Source: an uncultured Burkholderiales bacterium
Lineage (GTDB): Bacteria; Pseudomonadota; Gammaproteobacteria; Burkholderiales; Thiobacillaceae
Direction: 5' to 3'
DNA length: 20,874 bases
Assembly (NCBI GenBank): GCA_937925755.1
Contig: CALAMX010000159.1
Location: 1 to 20,874, forward strand
This document shows, one piece after another, positions 7,670-14,352 of this stretch. Made by a program: the position numbers and the translations under genes. Within the stretch, counting starts at the first letter, position 1. Each line of letters starts with the position of its first letter. The notes below the pieces were generated by a model. It was not told the origin of the DNA. It worked only from the letters and a program-made list of their open reading frames with translations, and did no database searches.

Positions 7670-8121
7670 ACCAGGAAGGGCAGCAGGAAGACCAAAGTAA
7701 TGTTGGTCAGGCCCAGGGCCAGGTTGGTGCCGACTAGGATGCGGATGCGGTTGAGGGCGGCGCCTCCGGTCTTCCAGTCCTGTCCCGCCACCGCCGCACG
7801 CAGCTCCCGATAGGGGATGAAGTAGAGATAGACGAAGATGGCCGCCATCAGGTAGCCGATGCCCAGCATGACGTGGATATGCACGGGTAGCCCGGCCAAT
7901 CCCCCCATCTGACCGATGATGCCGTGGCCAGTGGCGATGAGCAGGATCACCGCGGCCCAGACCCAGGGAAAGAAACGGGCGAAGACCCCATGCCACAGGC
8001 GCAGACGTTGTGGCGGATCGAGCAGAGTCATGGCAACCGGACGCAGGCACAGATAGGCAAAGAACATCCCACCCACCCAGACCACGGTGGCCAACACGTG
8101 CAGCAGATAGAGCAGTTTCAT
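7666..8121 (-). CDS. CopD-family / DUF integral membrane protein
   Basis: A 151-aa membrane protein with four hydrophobic helices (about 3-25, 49-68, 82-104, 127-149). The first helix LLYLLHVLATVVWVGGMFFA with H8 and WVGG, and the HIHVMLGIGY segment, match the CopD-like superfamily that includes copper resistance protein D and small haem- or metal-linked membrane proteins. A role in copper handling is possible but not shown: there are no Met- or Cys-rich copper motifs and no copC neighbour. The gene is divergent from the Crp-type regulator, and a CRP-like site lies about 40 bp upstream of its start, so it may be regulated by that protein. Confidence 0.75.
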   Translation of the reverse strand: MKLLYLLHVLATVVWVGGMFFAYLCLRPVAMTLLDPPQRLRLWHGVFARFFPWVWAAVILLIATGHGIIGQMGGLAGLPVHIHVMLGIGYLMAAIFVYLYFIPYRELRAAVAGQDWKTGGAALNRIRILVGTNLALGLTNITLVFLLPFLV

Positions 8122-8152
8122 ACTCGCCTCTTCACCAGGGGTATTCCATCAC

Positions 8153-8194
8153 TGTGAACTGGTTCACTGCAGGAACATTTCGAAGTCCTAGAAT
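8153..8194 (+). promoter_or_regulatory. CRP-like operator and putative promoter of the Crp-family gene
   Basis: TGTGAactggtTCACT at 8153-8168 matches the CRP consensus TGTGA-N6-TCACA at 9 of 10 positions, and its inner 14 bp GTGAACTGGTTCAC are a perfect palindrome. TAGAAT at 8189-8194 could be a -10 element with no good -35, giving a start near 8201. The operator would then be centred about -40.5, within 1 bp of the classical class II activator position (-41.5). Positive autoregulation is inferred. The same site lies about 40 bp upstream of the divergent CopD-family gene and may also control it. Confidence 0.6.
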
Positions 8195-8223
8195 GAACGG
8201 ACCAAAACCAAAAGGCAACCCGC

Positions 8224-9012
8224 ATGAGGGGCTCACCTGCCTCCGCAGATGGCACCATGAACGCGTCCCAATCAGCCCCCAACCTGGCCAGCAAGGACCG
8301 TGATGCAGGCTCGCCGGCACCGACCTGGGACCTCGCGGCACTGCGCGAGCGCAGTCTGGTTTTTGCGGCCATGAGCGAGGCCGAGATCGACGAGCTCATG
8401 CGCAGCGCCCGCATCGTCGAGGTGCCGGCCCGGCGCGCCGTGTTCCACACCGGGGAGTGCGGTGACAGCCTCTACGTAATCCTCTCTGGTAAGGTCAAGG
8501 TCAGCCTGCTCTCGGCCGATGGCAAGGAGGCGATCTTGAGCCTCATGGGAGCGGGCGAAGTATTCGGCGAGATGTCTCTGCTCGATGGTCTTCCCCGCAG
8601 CGCGACGGTGACCAGCCTGGAGGATTGCCGCCTGATGCAGATCGGGCGACAGGATTTCGTGCAATTCCTCAAGCGGCATGCCGACGTAGCCCTCAAGCTA
8701 CTGGCTGCACTGAGCCAGCGCTTGCGTACCACTAACAAGCTGGTCGAGAACCTGAGCTTTCATCACCTGCCCTCGCGGCTTGCCCGGCTGCTGCTGGACC
8801 TCGGCCAGCGGCATGGCAAGGCAGAACCGAACGGGGTGGAGATTGGCCTGCGCCTGTCCCAGGAGGAGCTGGGCAACCTGGTGGGCGCATCGCGCGAGAG
8901 TGTGAACAAGCAGCTACGCGCCTGGGTGGACTCCGGTGTGCTGGAATACCGCCAGGGGGCCATTGTGATCAGAAAAGTGGATGTGCTGTTCAGGCAGGCG
9001 CTGGCCGGATGA
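8224..9012 (+). CDS. Crp/Fnr family transcriptional regulator (CRP-like)
   Basis: A 262-aa regulator with an N-terminal cyclic-nucleotide-binding beta roll (about 45-150) and a C-terminal winged helix-turn-helix (about 175-255). The phosphate-binding cassette GEVFGEMSLLDGLPRSATV (111-129) keeps the E, R and S seen in cAMP/cGMP-binding members, so it may bind a cyclic nucleotide. The recognition helix GASRESVNK (221-229) carries the S-R-E pattern of CRP, which reads TGTGA, and such a site lies upstream of the gene. The cysteine set of FNR oxygen sensors is absent. Start is uncertain: 8224 has AAAGG 8 nt upstream, while the ATG at 8257 would give 251 aa. Targets are unknown. Confidence 0.88.
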   Translation: MRGSPASADGTMNASQSAPNLASKDRDAGSPAPTWDLAALRERSLVFAAMSEAEIDELMRSARIVEVPARRAVFHTGECGDSLYVILSGKVKVSLLSADGKEAILSLMGAGEVFGEMSLLDGLPRSATVTSLEDCRLMQIGRQDFVQFLKRHADVALKLLAALSQRLRTTNKLVENLSFHHLPSRLARLLLDLGQRHGKAEPNGVEIGLRLSQEELGNLVGASRESVNKQLRAWVDSGVLEYRQGAIVIRKVDVLFRQALAG

Positions 9013-9035
9013 TCTGTCATGGAAGTTTTGCAAAA

Positions 9036-9061
9036 TGTTGCGAGCAGGAGGCAGCGCAACA
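9036..9061. repeat. Inverted repeat downstream of the Crp-family gene
   Basis: TGTTGCG (9036-9042) and CGCAACA (9055-9061) are perfect 7-bp inverted arms around a 12-nt spacer, shortly after the regulator's stop codon. Just before it lies the palindrome TTTTGCAAAA (9026-9035). No T run follows, so this is not a standard terminator. It could be an RNA structure or an operator for the downstream repeat-protein gene. Nothing else is recognisable between 9013 and 9174. Confidence 0.4.
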
Positions 9062-9174
9062 CAACGATGCGCCCGCGCAGCGACTCGTGCTGGCTGCATC
9101 ATGTCTCAGGGATACAGTTTCCATAAACATGAATGGTCTTTTCGCTCTTTCCAACGTCAAGAAAGGAATACGTC

Positions 9175-10614
9175 ATGCACAAATCGCTCCTGATGCTCAG
9201 CTCGCTGAGTCTCGCCCTGGCTGCGGCCGGCCTCGCCCAGGCACAGGTCGGGCGCTTCTACGACCCCTCCAACATCGCCAGCCCGGCCGGCGTGACCACG
9301 GGCAAGGATTTGTACAAGACCATCGGCTGCCCGGGCCGCCAACTGCTCGACCCGCCCTGTCCGGAGGAGAGTCCCGCCCCCGTGGTCGAGAAACCAAAGC
9401 CGGCCGCTCCGGTCCCCCACCCGCAGCCGGTGGCCAAGCCGGATCCTTGTGCGCTGCCACCCGGGGCCATCGTTGGCGACCTGCCTACCGGCGCGCGTCC
9501 CGGCCAGTGCTTCGCCAAGGTCGTGCGCCCCGCCACCTTCCGCACCGAGACCGTGCGCAAACTGGTCAAGGAGGCGAGCGAGAAGATCGAGATCATCCCG
9601 GCCAAATACGAGACGGTGAAAGAAAAGGTCCTGGTCAAGGAGGCGAGCGAGAAGATCGAGATCATCCCGCCCGTGTACAAGGCGCAAAAGGTGCGCGTGA
9701 CCAGCGAAGAGGTGCAGGAGGTCATCCCACCGGTGTACGAGACGGTGAAGGAAAAAGTTCTCGTAAAACCAGCATCTACCCGGATCGAAGAGGTGCCGGC
9801 GGAGTACGAGGAGGTCGAAGAGCGCGTAATGGTCAAGCCCGCGTCCAAGCGTGCCGTCGAAGTGCCGCCGGTGTATGAGACGGTGACCGAGAAGAAGCTG
9901 GTGCGCGAGGCCTACACCATGTGGAAACCTGGCACCGAGACCGCCATCCAGCGCCTGGACGAAGCCACCGGCCAGATCATGTGTCTGGTTGAGGTCCCCG
10001 CCGTGTACGAGACCGTCACCCGCCAGGTGCTCAAAACCCCGGCCACCGTCCGCTACGAGGACGTTCCGCCCGAGTACGAAACCATCAAGAAGCGCGTCCT
10101 GAAGAAACCGGCCACCACCCGCGTGGTCGAGATCCCGGCCGAATACGCTGAAGTCGAGGTGCGCAAGATGGTCAAGCCAGCCACCACGGTCACCAAGACC
10201 GTGCCGGTGGACTACGAGCGCGAGGTGATGGTGATGGTCGAGCCCGCGCGCGAGATACGCATCCCAATCCCGGCTGAATACGAAGAGCGCGAGGTGGTCA
10301 AGCTGGTGGAGCCGGCGCGCGAGGTACGGGTGCCCATCCCGGCCGAATATGCCGACGTGCCGCAAGAGGTCATGGTCTGCCCTGTTGCCGTGTACTGGAC
10401 CGAGGTGCTGTGCGACGTCAACGCCACCCCTGAGAAGATCAGCGAGATCCAACGGGCGCTGGCCAGCGCCGGCTTCTACAAGGGGCCGATCAATGGTCAG
10501 ACCGATGCCGCGACCATGGCCGCCGTGCAGGAGTTCCAGAAGGCCAAGGGCTTGTCGGCAGACGGTTTCCTCAACATGGAGACAATCAAGGCGCTCGGTG
10601 TACCGGTGAACTAA
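9175..10614 (+). CDS. Secreted 23-residue-repeat protein with C-terminal peptidoglycan-binding domain
   Basis: A 479-aa envelope protein. Order: signal peptide (1-23, MHKSLLMLSSLSLALAAAGLAQA), a short mature N terminus, a Pro-rich segment (about 62-95), about eleven imperfect repeats of 23 residues (about 122-405; consensus IPAEYETVkervlVKPAstRvvE), and a PG_binding_1 domain (about 420-477: EIQRALASAGFYKGPINGQTD ending ADGFLNMETIKALGV). One repeat carries an insertion, AYTMWKPGTETAIQRLDE. The repeats should form regular beta structure, perhaps a rod held to the wall by the C-terminal domain. The start at 9175 is chosen because AGGAA lies 8 nt upstream and it begins the signal peptide; the ATG at 9133 would bury it. 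Similar repeats occur in other proteobacterial peptidoglycan-binding proteins, but their role is unknown. Confidence 0.85.
   Translation: MHKSLLMLSSLSLALAAAGLAQAQVGRFYDPSNIASPAGVTTGKDLYKTIGCPGRQLLDPPCPEESPAPVVEKPKPAAPVPHPQPVAKPDPCALPPGAIVGDLPTGARPGQCFAKVVRPATFRTETVRKLVKEASEKIEIIPAKYETVKEKVLVKEASEKIEIIPPVYKAQKVRVTSEEVQEVIPPVYETVKEKVLVKPASTRIEEVPAEYEEVEERVMVKPASKRAVEVPPVYETVTEKKLVREAYTMWKPGTETAIQRLDEATGQIMCLVEVPAVYETVTRQVLKTPATVRYEDVPPEYETIKKRVLKKPATTRVVEIPAEYAEVEVRKMVKPATTVTKTVPVDYEREVMVMVEPAREIRIPIPAEYEEREVVKLVEPAREVRVPIPAEYADVPQEVMVCPVAVYWTEVLCDVNATPEKISEIQRALASAGFYKGPINGQTDAATMAAVQEFQKAKGLSADGFLNMETIKALGVPVN
9562..9669 (+). repeat. 39-bp exact direct repeat inside the repeat-protein gene
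   Basis: Positions 9562-9600 and 9631-9669 are identical over 39 bp. They are offset by 69 bp, exactly 23 codons, the protein repeat length. The other units of the gene are diverged at DNA level, so this pair looks like a recent in-frame duplication and a possible site of slippage or recombination. Confidence 0.8.
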
Positions 10615-10912
10615 TGATCACGCGGGACGTGCCCCCTGGCGGGCTGCTGGGGGGCTTGGTACCCGCCTGGTGGCATGGGCCAATACGGTTGGTCCGGCGG
10701 GCGGCCGCAGAGGCAGACTTGGGTGCGTAGAACAGGGCCCGGCGCTTGAACGAGACCCAGAATGGCAATATACCGCTGGCAAGCCATGGGTTATCGATCT
10801 GTCTTTCAGTATCGCTCAGAGTGTCAAAGGTAATGGACTCATACTGTCATCGATACGGAGGCTCTGCACCCACGGGGGTCGCCCGCAGCCAACGCCGTGG
10901 GCTGCTGCTCGT
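10615..10912. other. Intergenic region between convergent repeat-protein gene and nrtD
   Basis: About 300 bp without a credible gene. GCCCCC (10631-10636) and GGGGGC (10650-10655) form a 6-bp GC stem with a 13-nt loop after the repeat-protein stop, but no T run follows, so it is at best a weak terminator. CCCACGG (10869-10875) and CCGTGGG (10895-10901) are inverted arms beyond the nrtD stop and may form its 3' end. The middle (about 10700-10860) is less GC-rich and shows nothing I recognise. Confidence 0.5.
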
Positions 10913-11704
10913 TCATGCCGCCTTTCTGAGCTGCTTTTGGTAGAGGAACTCCAGAACGGCGTGGCGCAGGCGGTGGTAGCGCACGTCCTCGGCCAGGGCC
11001 AGGCGGTCACGCGGGCGCGGCAGATCGATGCTGAGCACCTCGCCGATGGTGGCGGCCGGGCCGTTGGTCAGCATGACGATGCGGTCGGCGAGTAGCACTG
11101 CCTCGTCCACGTCGTGGGTGACCATCAGGGTGGTGGTGCTGGTCTCTTGCACGATACGCATCAACTCGTCCTGCAGGCTGGCACGGGTGAGGGCATCGAG
11201 CGCACCAAAGGGTTCATCCATGAGCAGCAGCTTGGGCTGCATGGCCAGCGCCCGCGCGATGCCCACGCGCTGCTTCATGCCGCCGGAGATCTCATGCGGG
11301 TACTTGTGCATGGCGTGGCTGAGGTGCACCAGTTCGAGGGCCGCCTCGGTGCGCGCCTTGAGCTGTTTCCTCGTCTCTTTGGCACCGAACACCCGCTCGA
11401 CCGCCAGGTGGACGTTGCCGTAGCAGGTCATCCAGGGCAGCAGCGAGTGGTTCTGGAAGACCATGGCGCGGTCCGGGCCGGGCCCGCGGATCTCCCGATC
11501 GTTGAGCAGGAGCACGCCGCTGCTGGGCTCGATGAGCCCCGCCACCAGGTTGAGCAGGGTGGATTTGCCACAGCCGGAGTGGCCGATGAGCGCGATGAAA
11601 TCGCCTTGATCGAGCATGAGATTGATGTCTCTGAGGGCGTGAAACTTGCCGTTCTTGGTGTCGAACACCATGGAGACGTTTTCGATCTGCAGATAGGGAT
11701 GCAT
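10913..11704 (-). CDS. nrtD: Nitrate ABC transporter, ATP-binding protein
   Basis: A 263-aa ATPase that powers uptake of nitrate (possibly nitrite) through the NrtB permease. Visible elements: Walker A GHSGCGKST (41-49), Q-loop Q84, signature ISGGMKQR (139-146), Walker B LLLMDEP (159-165) followed by D-loop GALD, and the H-loop VTHDVDEA. The sequence around the Q-loop (QNHSLLPWMT) is typical of the NrtD/CmpD/SsuB group, and context selects nitrate. An upstream in-frame ATG at 11782 would overlap nrtB; the start at 11704 is preferred because AGGAG lies 8 nt upstream. No NrtC-type fusion with a binding domain is present. It is the last gene of nrtA-nrtB-nrtD. Confidence 0.92.
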   Translation of the reverse strand: MHPYLQIENVSMVFDTKNGKFHALRDINLMLDQGDFIALIGHSGCGKSTLLNLVAGLIEPSSGVLLLNDREIRGPGPDRAMVFQNHSLLPWMTCYGNVHLAVERVFGAKETRKQLKARTEAALELVHLSHAMHKYPHEISGGMKQRVGIARALAMQPKLLLMDEPFGALDALTRASLQDELMRIVQETSTTTLMVTHDVDEAVLLADRIVMLTNGPAATIGEVLSIDLPRPRDRLALAEDVRYHRLRHAVLEFLYQKQLRKAA

Positions 11705-11730
11705 GGGATTGGCTCCTGTGGGATTTGCTG

Positions 11731-11757
11731 AGGCCGGCAGGAGTGCGGCCTCCGGCC
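11731..11757 (-). other. GC-rich intercistronic hairpin between nrtB and nrtD
   Basis: The 70-bp nrtB-nrtD gap contains alternative pairings: AGGCCG (11731-11736) with CGGCCT (11746-11751), or GGCCGG (11732-11737) with CCGGCC (11752-11757). No T run follows. It could slow RNA decay or modulate nrtD translation. Confidence 0.4.
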
Positions 11758-11774
11758 GGCGTAGGACGCGCAGT

Positions 11775-12704
11775 TCAGGCATACTCGAAGCGCTTGGCCA
11801 GCCACAGCAGGCCCTGCTCCAGCAGCAGTCCGACGCTGCCGACGATGAAGATGGCGATGAGGATGTGCTCGACGTTCAAGTTGTTCCACTCGTCCCACAC
11901 CCAGAAGCCGAGCCCCGAGCCGCCGGTGAGCATCTCGGCGGCGACGATCACCAGCCAGGCTACGCCGATGGATAGCCGGATACCGGTCATCATGTGCGGT
12001 AGCACCGAAGGAAACAGGATCTTGGTGAAGACCTTCCACTCCGAGAGGGCGAGCACTCGCGCGACATTGAGGTAATCCTGAGGCACCCGCGCCACCCCAG
12101 CGGCGGTGTTGAGGATGATGGGCCAGATGCTGGAGATGAAGATTACCCAGAGGCTGGCAGGCTCGGTCTCCTTGAAGACGTAAAGCCCGATGGGCAGCCA
12201 GGCGAGCGGCGAGACGGGCCGCAGCAGGCTGATGATCGGCGCGAGCATGCCGGAGAGGAAGGCGAAACGGCCGATCATGAAGCCCAGCGGGATGCCCACC
12301 ATGGCGGCCAGACCGAAGCCGGTAACGACACGGTAGAGTGAGTTGAGGATGTTCCAACCGATGCCCATGTCGTTGGGGCCATTGTCGTAGAACGGGTCGG
12401 CGAACAGGGCGCGAGCCGCCTCCCAGGTCTTGGCCGGGCCAGGAAGGCCCGCCGCGCCGCTGCTCACCGACACTAGCTGCCAGAGCAGGACGAACAACCC
12501 CATGCCGATGATCGGTGGCAGACTGACGCGCAGGATTCGCCCCAGGGCGGCGGAAAAGGCGCGTCCCCGTCCGGTCTGCAGCCAAGGGGTGGGGCGCGCC
12601 TTGGGCATGGGCCTGGCAACCTGGGCGGGTATCGCCAAGGGTTCGCTCGCGGGGGAGGCCATGACGTCAGGCGAACGGGCTTCTTCGAAGGTTACTGCAC
12701 TCAT
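11775..12704 (-). CDS. nrtB: Nitrate ABC transporter, permease protein
   Basis: A 309-aa inner-membrane permease of the NrtB/SsuC (BPD_transp_1) family. After a polar N-terminal tail come about six helices; the cytoplasmic EAA-type loop that contacts the ATPase reads EWKVFTKILFPSVLPHMMTGIRLSIGVAW. It forms the channel for nitrate delivered by NrtA and is driven by NrtD. An ATG at 12716 is also in frame, but GGAGAG sits just before the ATG at 12704 (MSAVTFEEA), so that start is chosen. It follows nrtA after 73 bp containing a hairpin, and precedes nrtD by 70 bp. Confidence 0.92.
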   Translation of the reverse strand: MSAVTFEEARSPDVMASPASEPLAIPAQVARPMPKARPTPWLQTGRGRAFSAALGRILRVSLPPIIGMGLFVLLWQLVSVSSGAAGLPGPAKTWEAARALFADPFYDNGPNDMGIGWNILNSLYRVVTGFGLAAMVGIPLGFMIGRFAFLSGMLAPIISLLRPVSPLAWLPIGLYVFKETEPASLWVIFISSIWPIILNTAAGVARVPQDYLNVARVLALSEWKVFTKILFPSVLPHMMTGIRLSIGVAWLVIVAAEMLTGGSGLGFWVWDEWNNLNVEHILIAIFIVGSVGLLLEQGLLWLAKRFEYA

Positions 12705-12742
12705 TTCACTCTCCATTCGGTAGGCTAGGTGGTTGACGCTTG

Positions 12743-12769
12743 GCGCATCCGCCTTGTTAAGGATCGCGC
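12743..12769 (-). other. Intercistronic hairpin between nrtA and nrtB
   Basis: GCGCATCC (12743-12750) and GGATcGCGC (12761-12769) pair over 8 bp with one bulged base and a 10-nt loop in the 73-bp gap. No T run follows on the minus strand. Hairpins after binding-protein genes of ABC operons are often 3' stabilisers that keep the binding protein more abundant than the permease, which would fit here. Confidence 0.5.
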
Positions 12770-12777
12770 ACGGGACA

Positions 12778-14070
12778 TCAGGACTTCACCTTGAAGGCCT
12801 CAGCATAGGCCTTCGGGTTGCTGCCGTCCCAGACCACACCGTCGATGAGGCGGGAGGTGCGCAGGTCCGACTTCGGCAGTGGGGTCTTGGTCAGGGCGGC
12901 GGCCTGCTTGTACAGGGCGATCTGGTTGACCTTCCTCGCCACACCGAGATAGTCTGGGTGTTCCTTGAGTAGCCCCCAGCGCTTGTGCTGAGTGAGGAAC
13001 CACATCCCGTCGGACAGGTAGGGGTAGTTCACCGCGCCGTCGTTATAGAACTTCATAAAGTTCTTGTCCTGCCACTTGCGGCCCAGGCCGTTGTCGTACT
13101 GGCCGAGCATGCGGCCCTCGATGACCTCGACATCGGTGTTGACATAGGCCTTGCCGGCGATGATGCGTGCTACCTCGGCGCGGTTGGACATGGTATCGAT
13201 GTATTTCGAGGCATCCAGGATGGCGGCGATCATGGCGCGTGCGGTGTTGGGGTACTTGCGCACGAACTCTAGGGTCGTGCCCAGCACCTTTTCCGGGTGA
13301 TCGGGCCAGATGTCCTGACTGGTGACGGCGGTGAAGCCGATCTTGTCGTGGATGGCGCGCGCATTCCAGGGCTCGCCCACGCAATAGCCGTCCATCTTGT
13401 CCACGCGCATGTTGGCCACCATCTGGGGTGGCGGTACGGTGATCACCTTCACCTCGCGGAAAGGGTCGATGCCATAGGTGCCCATCCAGTAATACAGCCA
13501 CATGGCGTGCGTGCCGGTGGGGAAGGTCTGGGCGAAGGTCCATTCCTTGGGTTCGGCCTTGACCAGCTTGGCCAGACCGGCGCCGTCGGTGACGCCCTTG
13601 GCCCTGAGCTGGTTGTTGAGTGTGATGCCCTGGCCATTGTTGTTGAGGGTCATGAGCACGGCCATGTCGGCCTTCGGACCGGCTACCCCTAATTGCAGAC
13701 CGTAGACCAGGCCGTAGAGCACATGGGCGGCGTCTAGCTCGCCATTGATTAATTTGTCGCGTACGCCGGCCCAGGATGCCTCCTTGGAAGGGGTGATGCG
13801 GATTCCGTACTTGCGGTCGAAGCCCTTTTCGGCAGCGATCACCACGCTGGCGCAGTCGGTGAGAGGGATGAAGCCGATCTTCACCGCCGTTTTTTCCGGC
13901 GCATCGCTGCCGGCGGCCCAGGCGGCGCTGCGCACGCCCGGCGCCAGCATGGCGATGAGGGCGGCGGCCGACAGGGAAGAGGAAGTCTTGAGAAAATCGC
14001 GCCGGGTTGCTGGATTGGTGCCTGCCGTCGGCAAGGCCTCATACGGATGGGTTTTACTCTCGTCAGACAT
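12778..14070 (-). CDS. nrtA: Nitrate ABC transporter substrate-binding protein with Tat signal
   Basis: A 430-aa periplasmic nitrate-binding protein of the NrtA/NasF family. The N terminus carries a twin-arginine signal (RRDFLK at 23-28, then a hydrophobic stretch ending GVRSAAWA), so it is exported folded. The mature part begins with KIGFIPLTDCASVVIAAEKG, and includes KEASWAGVRDKLINGELDAAH and MDGYCVGEPWNARAI, all typical of the nitrate/bicarbonate-binding family. The open frame extends upstream to 14352, but the ATG at 14070 is preceded by GGAG (7-nt spacing) and starts the Tat signal; the extension is the regulatory leader. First gene of nrtABD, controlled by a sigma-54 promoter and an attenuator. 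Confidence 0.93.
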   Translation of the reverse strand: MSDESKTHPYEALPTAGTNPATRRDFLKTSSSLSAAALIAMLAPGVRSAAWAAGSDAPEKTAVKIGFIPLTDCASVVIAAEKGFDRKYGIRITPSKEASWAGVRDKLINGELDAAHVLYGLVYGLQLGVAGPKADMAVLMTLNNNGQGITLNNQLRAKGVTDGAGLAKLVKAEPKEWTFAQTFPTGTHAMWLYYWMGTYGIDPFREVKVITVPPPQMVANMRVDKMDGYCVGEPWNARAIHDKIGFTAVTSQDIWPDHPEKVLGTTLEFVRKYPNTARAMIAAILDASKYIDTMSNRAEVARIIAGKAYVNTDVEVIEGRMLGQYDNGLGRKWQDKNFMKFYNDGAVNYPYLSDGMWFLTQHKRWGLLKEHPDYLGVARKVNQIALYKQAAALTKTPLPKSDLRTSRLIDGVVWDGSNPKAYAEAFKVKS

Positions 14071-14081
14071 GAATCGACTCC

Positions 14082-14129
14082 AAAAAAATGGCGTCCGACC
14101 GCCGCGGCTGGGCCGCGGGGAGGGACGCC
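14082..14129 (-). terminator. Intrinsic terminator (attenuator) in the nrtA leader
   Basis: On the minus strand GGCGTCC (14129-14123) pairs with GGACGCC (14096-14090), enclosing a second stem CCGCGGC/GCCGCGG (14118-14112 with 14108-14102) and a CCA loop. After one A comes a run of seven T (14088-14082). This is a very strong Rho-independent terminator directly before the GGAG ribosome binding site of nrtA, so without antitermination nrtABD would not be transcribed. Its 5' arm overlaps the ANTAR-type hairpin at 14123-14136. Confidence 0.88.
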
Positions 14130-14156
14130 GTTGTCCGAAGGCACCACCATCGGTGC
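14123..14156 (-). promoter_or_regulatory. ANTAR (NasT) target: tandem hexaloop hairpins in the nrtA leader
   Basis: Two adjacent hairpins with six-base loops precede the terminator. The first is GCACC-GATGGT-GGTGC (14156-14141), the second GGAC-AACGGC-GTCC (14136-14123), separated by CTTC. ANTAR proteins are known to bind paired hexaloop hairpins with A at loop position 1 and G at position 4. The second loop fits exactly; the first has G instead of A at position 1 but keeps G at 4. The second hairpin uses bases of the terminator's 5' arm, so binding of NasT would block termination. Confidence 0.72.
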
Positions 14157-14202
14157 GAAGCTGGCTGTGAACCCCGTTCGAGGAACAGGATTCAACCCCT
14201 AT

Positions 14203-14219
14203 AGCAGGTAGCGTGCCAA
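14203..14219 (-). promoter_or_regulatory. Sigma-54 (-24/-12) promoter of nrtABD
   Basis: TTGGCACGCTACCTGCT on the minus strand matches the sigma-54 consensus YTGGCACGRNNNTTGCW in all but two positions, with GG (14217-14216) and GC (14205-14204) separated by the required 10 bp. Transcription would start near 14192, giving a leader of about 122 nt that contains the hairpins and terminator. It implies activation by an enhancer-binding protein, most simply NtrC under nitrogen limitation. Confidence 0.8.
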
Positions 14220-14303
14220 CTCTTGGGGTGTCGCGTAAAGCCAATGAAAAAGCGGGTTTGGGCTGAATCGTGGGGTGTCGGGGTGGATCGCCGAGTACAG
14301 GTA

Positions 14304-14320
14304 CGCACGCCACTGGTGCG
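14304..14320. promoter_or_regulatory. NtrC-like enhancer site upstream of nrtA
   Basis: CGCACGCCACTGGTGCG matches the NtrC consensus TGCACC-N5-GGTGCA at 9 of 12 fixed positions, with the GCAC-N7-GTGC core intact. It is centred near -120 from the predicted sigma-54 start, a usual enhancer distance. Further half-sites GCACC (14325-14329) and GGTGCA (14341-14346) lie next to it but not in dimer spacing. Confidence 0.55.
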
Positions 14321-14352
14321 GAGCGCACCGTTTGGGAACGGGTGCAGCGCAT

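Noticed and set aside
8224..9012. Crp-family protein as an FNR-type oxygen sensor
   Set aside because: The N-terminal cysteine set for an Fe-S cluster is missing and the recognition helix follows the CRP rather than FNR pattern.
9540..10400. Regularly spaced repeats suggesting a CRISPR-like or satellite array
   Set aside because: The period is 69 bp in frame with 23-residue protein repeats, units are diverged at DNA level, and there are no unique spacers or cas genes.
9157..10452. Long minus-strand open frame antisense to the repeat protein, rich in His, Leu and Asp
   Set aside because: It arises because the plus-strand repeats are regular in sequence. The plus strand has a signal peptide, ribosome binding site and a known C-terminal domain.
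10631..10655. Firm intrinsic terminator after the repeat-protein gene
   Set aside because: The GC stem has a 13-nt loop and no T run follows, so it is mentioned only as a weak possibility.
10746..10943. Small plus-strand open frame in the region downstream of the repeat gene
   Set aside because: It overlaps the end of nrtD, has no ribosome binding site and no gene-like composition or recognisable motif.
14071..14352. N-terminal extension of nrtA in frame up to 14352
   Set aside because: The stretch contains the sigma-54 promoter, hairpins and terminator, and the ATG at 14070 has a good ribosome binding site and starts the Tat signal.
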